A stretch of DNA of 64,000 nucleotides from Aerococcus sanguinicola (GTDB taxonomy: Bacteria; Bacillota; Bacilli; Lactobacillales; Aerococcaceae), in assembly GCF_001543145.1 (NCBI RefSeq), contig NZ_CP014160.1:1426001-1490000 (forward strand), given 5' to 3'. Every line of letters starts with the position of its first letter. Within the stretch, counting starts at the first letter, position 1. Position numbers and translations under genes: made by a program. Shown in pieces: positions 58,928 through 64,000 of the stretch. A model generated the notes under the pieces. It did not search any database and was not told the origin of the DNA. It saw nothing but the letters and a program-made list of their open reading frames with translations.

Positions 58928-60892
58928 ATGGAATTGCTTGATGACTTATTTGCCCTGTCTGGGATTGAATCCCCTCAAACGATTCGCGAGGCTATGCATA
59001 ACTATGCTCTAAGCGAAGAATTTGACCAGACCTATGCTTACGGTGGCGCTTTGGGGGCAGTCTACCATAAACGTTTCACCCGTTTTGTGCTCTGGGCACC
59101 CCTGGCTCAGCAAGTAGATCTACTTGTATTTAAAGACTTGTATAGCGAATTGTACGATTCCTATCCGATGAAGCGGCAAAAAAAGGGAACTTATGAAGCG
59201 AGTATAGCAGGGGACTGCCACAATCTGGCCTACAGCTACCGCCTTTATTTTCCGGATGGGAGCTGTGTTTATTCCCAAGATCCCTATGCCAAAGCAGCCA
59301 CGGTGAACAGTGGCCGGTCGGTAGTTGTTAATCCGACTAGCGCTTATCCTGAGGCTTGGGAAGAAGACCAGGGGCCTAAGATGGACGCAAGTGAAGTGGT
59401 GATCTATGAAGCTAATATTCGCGACCTAACTGCTGCCCCTTCTTCTGGTGTTCGCTTTCCCGGTAAGTATCTAGGCCTAGCGGAATCTGGAACGAAAACG
59501 GCCCAGGGCTTGGCAACAGGGCTCGATTATTTAGCTGATTTAGGAATCAGCCATGTCCAACTGATGCCTTTCTTTGACTTTGCCACGGTTGATGAAGAGC
59601 GAGAGAGTGGGCGCAACTATAACTGGGGGTATGATCCCCAGAATTATTTCTTGCCGGAGGGCTCTTATGCTAGCGATCCTTTTACCCCAGTGACCCGGCT
59701 TATAGAAACCAGGCAAATGATCCAGGCCCTCCACCAGAAGGGGCTGGGGGTGATTATGGACGTGGTCTTTAACCATGTTTATGATGAAGAGAGTCATCCC
59801 TTGATGCTTACGGTGCCGGACTACTATCTGCGCTTCCATGAATCGGGCCATCCCGCTAATGGATCAGGGGTGGGGAGCGAGCTAGCCACAGAGCGGCGGA
59901 TGATGCGTCGTTATCTCTTGGATGCCATCCGTTATTGGGTAGAAGAGTACCATGTGGATGGTTTCCGTTTCGACTTGATGGGCTTGATTGATGTGGAAAC
60001 CATGCAAGCCGTTCGCCAGTTGGCTGACCAACTGGGCCCCAATATTATTATTCTGGGCGAGGGGTGGAATATGGGCCACTGCCTAGCGGACCAGGATAAA
60101 GCTTGCTTGGAGAATGCCAGCCAGCTCGAGGGAATTTCTTTCTTCAATGACCGCTTCCGCGATGCCTTGCGGGGGAATGACTTTGAGGAGGGCCACGATA
60201 CCGGCTTCATCTCTAACAAAAAGCACATGGAATTTCAAATTGTTGAGAATTTGAAGGGGAGTCAGACCCTCAATGGGGAGGACTACCACTTCCATGCCCC
60301 CCAGCAGCTCATCCAATACTGTGCGGTCCATGATAATTGGACGCTCTGGGATAAGTTGGCCATCACTCGGTCTCATGAAGTAGTTGGTTTCCGCCGTCGC
60401 CGTCAACTCTTGGCCAATACGCTGATTGCATTAACAGAAGGCATTCCTTTCTTTCATTCCGGCCAGGAGTTCCTGCGCAGTAAACTCAATCTGCGAAATA
60501 CCTACAATGCACCGGTCGAGATTAATGCGCTGGATTGGGACAAGCGCGATGATGAAATCGAAGCGGTGACTTACCTTAAGGATTTGCTGGATTACCGCAA
60601 GAAGCACGAGGTTTTCCGCTTAACTTCTTTTGCAGCGATTTATGATCACTTAGAAATTTTAAGGGCGGATTCGCAAATCATCATAGCAGTCTACCAGGCC
60701 GCTGACCGGCAAATCTTAGTTGCTTATAACGCGAGCAAATATAAGCAGCTTGTCTCTTTGCCAGAAGGAACTTGGAAGCTAAGAGCCAGCGAGGGACGCT
60801 TCTACACAGATGAAGAAATGCGTGAAACTTATCAAGAAGAAGCAGAACTAGCCTTTCTAGCCGCAACGATATTTGAACAAGTGACAAAATAA
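58928..60892 (+). CDS. pulA: Type I pullulanase
   Basis: A 654-aa GH13 debranching enzyme cutting alpha-1,6 links. A CBM48 domain (about 50-150) precedes the catalytic barrel with the pullulanase motif YNWGYDPQNYF, DVVFNHV, GFRFDLMGL (nucleophile Asp), ILGEGW (acid/base Glu) and CAVHDNWTLWDKL. No signal peptide, so cytoplasmic, acting on glycogen or imported maltodextrin. The start is ATG 58928 with AAGGAG seven bases upstream; the frame to 58886 has no ribosome site. Confidence 0.94.
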   Translation: MELLDDLFALSGIESPQTIREAMHNYALSEEFDQTYAYGGALGAVYHKRFTRFVLWAPLAQQVDLLVFKDLYSELYDSYPMKRQKKGTYEASIAGDCHNLAYSYRLYFPDGSCVYSQDPYAKAATVNSGRSVVVNPTSAYPEAWEEDQGPKMDASEVVIYEANIRDLTAAPSSGVRFPGKYLGLAESGTKTAQGLATGLDYLADLGISHVQLMPFFDFATVDEERESGRNYNWGYDPQNYFLPEGSYASDPFTPVTRLIETRQMIQALHQKGLGVIMDVVFNHVYDEESHPLMLTVPDYYLRFHESGHPANGSGVGSELATERRMMRRYLLDAIRYWVEEYHVDGFRFDLMGLIDVETMQAVRQLADQLGPNIIILGEGWNMGHCLADQDKACLENASQLEGISFFNDRFRDALRGNDFEEGHDTGFISNKKHMEFQIVENLKGSQTLNGEDYHFHAPQQLIQYCAVHDNWTLWDKLAITRSHEVVGFRRRRQLLANTLIALTEGIPFFHSGQEFLRSKLNLRNTYNAPVEINALDWDKRDDEIEAVTYLKDLLDYRKKHEVFRLTSFAAIYDHLEILRADSQIIIAVYQAADRQILVAYNASKYKQLVSLPEGTWKLRASEGRFYTDEEMRETYQEEAELAFLAATIFEQVTK

Positions 60893-60897
60893 AATTT

Positions 60898-60942
60898 AAA
60901 AAGGCCTTGAAGTTTGGAAAAAGTTAACTTCAAGGCCTTTTT
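60898..60942. terminator. pulA terminator (bidirectional)
   Basis: AAGGCCTTGAAGTT / AACTTCAAGGCCTT perfect 14-bp stem flanked by A5 and T5. Confidence 0.9.
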
Positions 60943-60963
60943 GTTGATATTTTTAGTTGACGG

Positions 60964-62070
60964 CTATTTTTCAAGTCCTTTAAGGCTATCGGCTTGAAAT
61001 TTGTCATCAACGTGGTGGAGATGGTAGCTGCGGACTAACATATTGAGCCGCATTAGACTTTCCTCATAACGAATAATCGTGGAGGTAATCAAGATAATCG
61101 CATTCGATCGTTCAAGCTGGGAAGTATCTGTCTCATCTTCTGAAAGCCGGGCAGCTTTGAACATGTTGTCGATTAGGTGTTGGCGGTATTGGGAAGTGGA
61201 CTGGAAGAAGTTCACTTCAGTGGGAGAAATCCGCCCATCGAACTTAAGAAAGATTTGTTCGTGGGCTGCACACAGGGTTTCAATCCGCTCGCGAATCTCT
61301 AAACGTAAGCTATCCGGCAATTCAAAGACCACATTGGTATGTTCATGGAGCAAACGGAGGAGGCGGGTGGAATGGTTGAGGGCTTGGATGAAGCTGCGAA
61401 GGATGACCAATTTACGTTTGAATTCGGTAATCCCTTTGCCCCTCCAGACTCTTTCTTCTTTGAGTAGTTCAAAGAGTTCTTGGATGTGGCGGATCTTATG
61501 CCTTGCCCATGAGAGGTCAGAATTCAAGGTCGAATACTCACCATTTTTTCTAAGAATAGCTCTCAAGCGGATGCTGATCTCTGTATTTGTTGTATTAATT
61601 TCATCGTAGACCACCGCATCATATTTGGGCGGGAGGATGAAGAGGTTGACCAGAAAGGCGATAATGACTCCAAGCAAACTCTCAATCACCCGCTTGCTGG
61701 CGGTGAGAATGATTTCCTGGTCCGAATCAAAGGGGGAGAGCATGATAATAACCACTGTCATCGCAGCAATAGAGATGGCGTTGGACAATTTCATCGAATT
61801 CATCAAGACAATAAAGATAATAACAGTTAAACCAATAATTCCCGCATTGCGGCCAAAGAGCGTGGTCATGATGACGGCACAGAGCCCCCCCATGAAAGCA
61901 GCGATAATACGATTTGACATTGATTCCCAAGTTTTGCCAACGGATTGTTGCATGGTTAAAACGACTGTAAAGGCCGGCATCGTTGGATCGATATGGGGTA
62001 AAAGACTCGAAATAATAATGGCCACCATAACACCAATGCCAGTCTTAATCGTTCGGGCACCCAATTTCAT
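60964..62070 (-). CDS. Aromatic acid exporter-family (ArAE_1/FUSC-like) membrane protein
   Basis: A 368-aa protein. The N-terminal half has about five hydrophobic helices (KLGARTIKTGIGVMVAIIIS, NAGIIGLTVIIFIVLMNSMK, ESLLGVIIAFLVNLFILPPK), the C-terminal half is a helical cytosolic domain. This is the Firmicutes ArAE_1 (DUF939) family, related to aromatic-acid efflux proteins. Substrate unknown. Divergent from perR. Confidence 0.8.
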   Translation of the reverse strand: MKLGARTIKTGIGVMVAIIISSLLPHIDPTMPAFTVVLTMQQSVGKTWESMSNRIIAAFMGGLCAVIMTTLFGRNAGIIGLTVIIFIVLMNSMKLSNAISIAAMTVVIIMLSPFDSDQEIILTASKRVIESLLGVIIAFLVNLFILPPKYDAVVYDEINTTNTEISIRLRAILRKNGEYSTLNSDLSWARHKIRHIQELFELLKEERVWRGKGITEFKRKLVILRSFIQALNHSTRLLRLLHEHTNVVFELPDSLRLEIRERIETLCAAHEQIFLKFDGRISPTEVNFFQSTSQYRQHLIDNMFKAARLSEDETDTSQLERSNAIILITSTIIRYEESLMRLNMLVRSYHLHHVDDKFQADSLKGLEK

Positions 62071-62261
62071 TTTTGCTTTTTGTCTCCTTTGCAGATAATT
62101 TGTTGTAGCTTGCTTCCCTATAAGCTTACCATTGTTTGTTAGATAGTAAAGCCTTATTGCGCCATTTAGAATAAAATTTAAGGCTGGGGCTAGCGCCTCC
62201 CTTTAATAAGAGGTATACTGATATAGAATGGAATAATTATAATGTGAGAGGAGGAGAAAAG

Positions 62262-62732
62262 ATGACGCGCCCTGTGATGGATAATGAAAGTAAATACGCC
62301 AAAACCATTACTGCCCTACGCGAACATAAAGTGAGGATCACGCCCCAGCGAGAAGCAATTATTAAATACCTCATTGAGACCAAGGACCATCCGACAGCAG
62401 AGGATATTTTCAATGAACTGTCGCCGCATTTTAAGAGCATGAGCCTGGCAACCGTCTATAATAATTTGAATCTCTTGACCCGGATGCACCTCGTCCGTGA
62501 ATTGAATTATGGGGATGATGCTAGCCATTTCGACTTTGATTTGGATCGCCATTACCATGTGATCTGTGAGCACTGCGGCCGGATTGTCGACCTCTATTAT
62601 CCGATTCTCTATGAGTTGGAGTCCTATGCGGCTGCCTATACAGGCTTTAAGGTCAATAACCATCGTTTAGAAATTTATGGCCTATGCCAAGACTGTCAAC
62701 TTGAACGCCAAGAAACGGAAGACCATGGCTAG
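62262..62732 (+). CDS. perR: Peroxide-responsive Fur-family repressor PerR
   Basis: A 156-aa Fur-family protein. The winged-helix region (RITPQREAIIKYLIETKDHP, SMSLATVYNNLNLLTRMHLV) and the metal site (SHFDFDLDRHYHVICEHCGR followed by IVDLYYP) resemble PerR, including the Asp and two His equivalent to Asp85, His91 and His93 of B. subtilis PerR; zinc CxxC pairs are CEHC and CQDC. The start is ATG 62262 behind GAGGAGG. ATTATAAT near 62237 may be part of a PerR box for autoregulation. Confidence 0.88.
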   Translation: MTRPVMDNESKYAKTITALREHKVRITPQREAIIKYLIETKDHPTAEDIFNELSPHFKSMSLATVYNNLNLLTRMHLVRELNYGDDASHFDFDLDRHYHVICEHCGRIVDLYYPILYELESYAAAYTGFKVNNHRLEIYGLCQDCQLERQETEDHG

Positions 62733-62770
62733 TCGAATTGCCTTAAAAATAAGTTATGATCAAGCGTGAT

Positions 62771-62809
62771 GAAAAAAGAAGCTAGGCTCATTGTCCCAGC
62801 TTCTTCTTT
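62771..62809. terminator. Bidirectional terminator between perR and proC
   Basis: AAGAAGCT / AGCTTCTT stem (62776-62783 / 62798-62805) flanked by A-run and T-rich DNA. Confidence 0.8.
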
Positions 62810-62818
62810 ACTTTAGGC

Positions 62819-63625
62819 CTAGTCTTCGGCTAACTCCTTGGCCTTGTCATGGCCAGCTAGAAGGCTTTCGATTATAGTGGAGCGGATTCCCAAGGCTTCA
62901 GCGGCTTGGACTTCAGCGATGGTTGTGCCGGCAGGCGTACAGACCATGTCCTTTAATTCACCAGGGTGGAGCTGGCTTTCTTGGGCCATCTTAGCTGCTC
63001 CCAGCATGGTCTGACTAGCAAAATCATAGGCATCTTGCCGGGGCATTCCAGTAAGAACTGCAGCATCCGCCATGGCTTCAAGGATCATGTACATGAGAGC
63101 TGGCCCTGATCCGGATAATGCCGTTACCGTATTCAAGAGGTCTTCACCCACAAAACGGGCTTGGCCTAAACTGGAAAAGATAGCTAGAAGGCCATTTCGG
63201 TCATCAGCTGTTAGGCGGTCATTGCCGACAATACCTGCCATTCCGGCACCAACCTGGGCAGGCGTGTTCGGCATAACGCGGGCAAATTTCTGGTCTGCTC
63301 CCAGTATTTGCTTGGCTCGCTCAAGGCTCAGGCTAGTGGCGATGGAGACCACTAGGGAAGAGGGAGCGAGTTGGTCTTGGATTTCCCGGATAACGCCTTC
63401 AATGTAGGCTGGTTTAAGGGCTAAGATCACATAGTCAGCCCCGGTAACCGCCTCTTGGTTGTCAGTGAAGCAAGTGATAGCAGGAAGCTTGGCAAATTTT
63501 TTAAGGGTATCGGCATTAGGATCTGCAAGGCGAACTTCCATCGTTTGGAAGGGCGGATTTTCTGAGATCCCCCGAGCGATAGCGCCGCCCATATTTCCTG
63601 CTCCGATAATCGAAATGATTGGCAT
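62819..63625 (-). CDS. proC: Pyrroline-5-carboxylate reductase
   Basis: A 268-aa NAD(P)H enzyme for the last step of proline synthesis. Rossmann motif MPIISIIGAGNMGGAIARGI, VMPNTPAQVGAGM, and the C-terminal signature LSGSGPALMYMILEAMADAA...GMPRQDA...VCTPAGTTIAEVQA. The start is ATG 63625 with AGGAGTC upstream; the longer frame to 63718 overlaps the promoter. No other pro genes are adjacent. Confidence 0.95.
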   Translation of the reverse strand: MPIISIIGAGNMGGAIARGISENPPFQTMEVRLADPNADTLKKFAKLPAITCFTDNQEAVTGADYVILALKPAYIEGVIREIQDQLAPSSLVVSIATSLSLERAKQILGADQKFARVMPNTPAQVGAGMAGIVGNDRLTADDRNGLLAIFSSLGQARFVGEDLLNTVTALSGSGPALMYMILEAMADAAVLTGMPRQDAYDFASQTMLGAAKMAQESQLHPGELKDMVCTPAGTTIAEVQAAEALGIRSTIIESLLAGHDKAKELAED

Positions 63626-63653
63626 AAATCTGACTCCTTTAATTTTTTTTACT

Positions 63654-63662
63654 ATTATAGCA
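63654..63662 (-). promoter_or_regulatory. Extended -10 promoter of proC
   Basis: TGcTATAAT on the minus strand (plus strand ATTATAGCA). Confidence 0.65.
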
Positions 63663-63705
63663 CAAATCCTATTCCTCAAACTTAAATCCCAAGGAGGCCT
63701 AGCAA

Positions 63706-64000
63706 ATGTTGAGCGCAATCAAAAGCACCCTCAGTTACTGGACGAAAGTGTATTTAGCCTTTCGCCATCGTTTGTCCATTATTACTGGATCTCTTTTGCT
63801 CCTTTTAGCTACCATCATTCTTTGCCTGCCCTTTATCAATACTTATCAGGGAAAAGTGGACCAAGACTTGAGCCAAGAATTCACCCAGCTTGAACCCTAT
63901 TTTACTGGTCAGACACCGCGACATTTATCGGCTAATTCTTTTTCAGCTGGTTATTTTGAAGAAACGGACCATAGAGGACAAGACCAAGTTGCTGACTTGC
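63706..64000 (+). CDS. Membrane-anchored protein, 3' partial
   Basis: ATG 63706 behind AAGGAGG opens a frame that runs past the window edge (98 codons visible). It begins MLSAIKSTLSYWTKVYLAFR, then a strong transmembrane helix (IITGSLLLLLATIILCLPFI) and an acidic/polar outside part (YQGKVDQDLSQEFTQLEPYF). No family recognised from this fragment; it could be a sensor or a membrane peptidase. Convergence with nothing and divergence from proC suggest its own promoter in 63626-63690. Confidence 0.7.
   Translation, partial: MLSAIKSTLSYWTKVYLAFRHRLSIITGSLLLLLATIILCLPFINTYQGKVDQDLSQEFTQLEPYFTGQTPRHLSANSFSAGYFEETDHRGQDQVADL

Overview
The window looks like the chromosome of a low-to-mid GC Gram-positive coccus of the Lactobacillales, most likely Aerococcaceae (Aerococcus/Facklamia-like). 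This is inferred from gene content and from memory of these families; no search was possible. Supporting signs are an LPxTG-anchored surface protein, AGGAGG ribosome sites with frequent TTG/GTG starts, extended -10 promoters (TGnTATAAT), CcpA-type cre boxes, an Mga-type regulator, PerR, FabV, and a MutY without an iron-sulfur cluster.

Layout. 1-8.7 kb: 3' part of a collagen-like/EF-hand LPxTG adhesin, an old-yellow-enzyme oxidoreductase with a LysR regulator, a cre-controlled GH3 lipoprotein and an atypical NRAMP transporter. 8.9-9.4 kb: a DinJ/YafQ-type toxin-antitoxin pair. 9.59-18.73 kb: a ~9.1-kb integrated element in the 3' end of a tRNA-Lys(CTT) gene. It has a tyrosine integrase, a repressor/Cro-like switch with face-to-face promoters, an SF3 helicase and a separate prim-pol primase flanking an iteron-type origin candidate, hicAB, and an ArpU-like regulator. 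It has no conjugation or virion genes and resembles a phage satellite (PICI-like). 19-30 kb: cytosine deaminase, an MFS exporter, rlmN, fabV, an F420-ligase-fold protein, folP and a lipid-kinase-type gene. 30-35.6 kb: a cre-controlled corrinoid methyltransferase operon (corrinoid protein, its reductive activator, two zinc-type UroD-family methyltransferases and one degenerate homologue). 35.7-45.3 kb: a zinc metallopeptidase, tRNA-Leu(CAG), a permuted serine dehydratase with cre, an AbgT-type transporter, a mmuM with an in-frame stop, an Mga-type regulator and recQ. 45.3-56.9 kb: glutathionyl-hydroquinone reductase, an amino-acid ABC transporter, EamA and ClC transporters, a ComK-like protein, recX, clusterless mutY and an Ntdp-type phosphatase. 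57-64 kb: an SGNH-like anchored protein with a Q/N-rich tail, pullulanase, an ArAE-type membrane protein, perR, proC and the start of a membrane protein.

Two things stand out. First, a family of ~120-bp palindromic repeats occurs in five arrays (15 full units plus fragments). Their arms differ between units but keep pairing, which is compensatory change, and the repeats supply the stop codons of neighbouring genes. I do not recognise this family. Second, the satellite-like element has well-defined symmetric ends, an unusual order of helicase, origin and primase, and a triplicated ~23-31-bp motif of unknown role.

How the genes work together: catabolite control (cre boxes inside three promoters) links the GH3 glycosidase, serine dehydratase and corrinoid methyl-transfer operon, suggesting alternative carbon/C1 use when preferred sugars run out.
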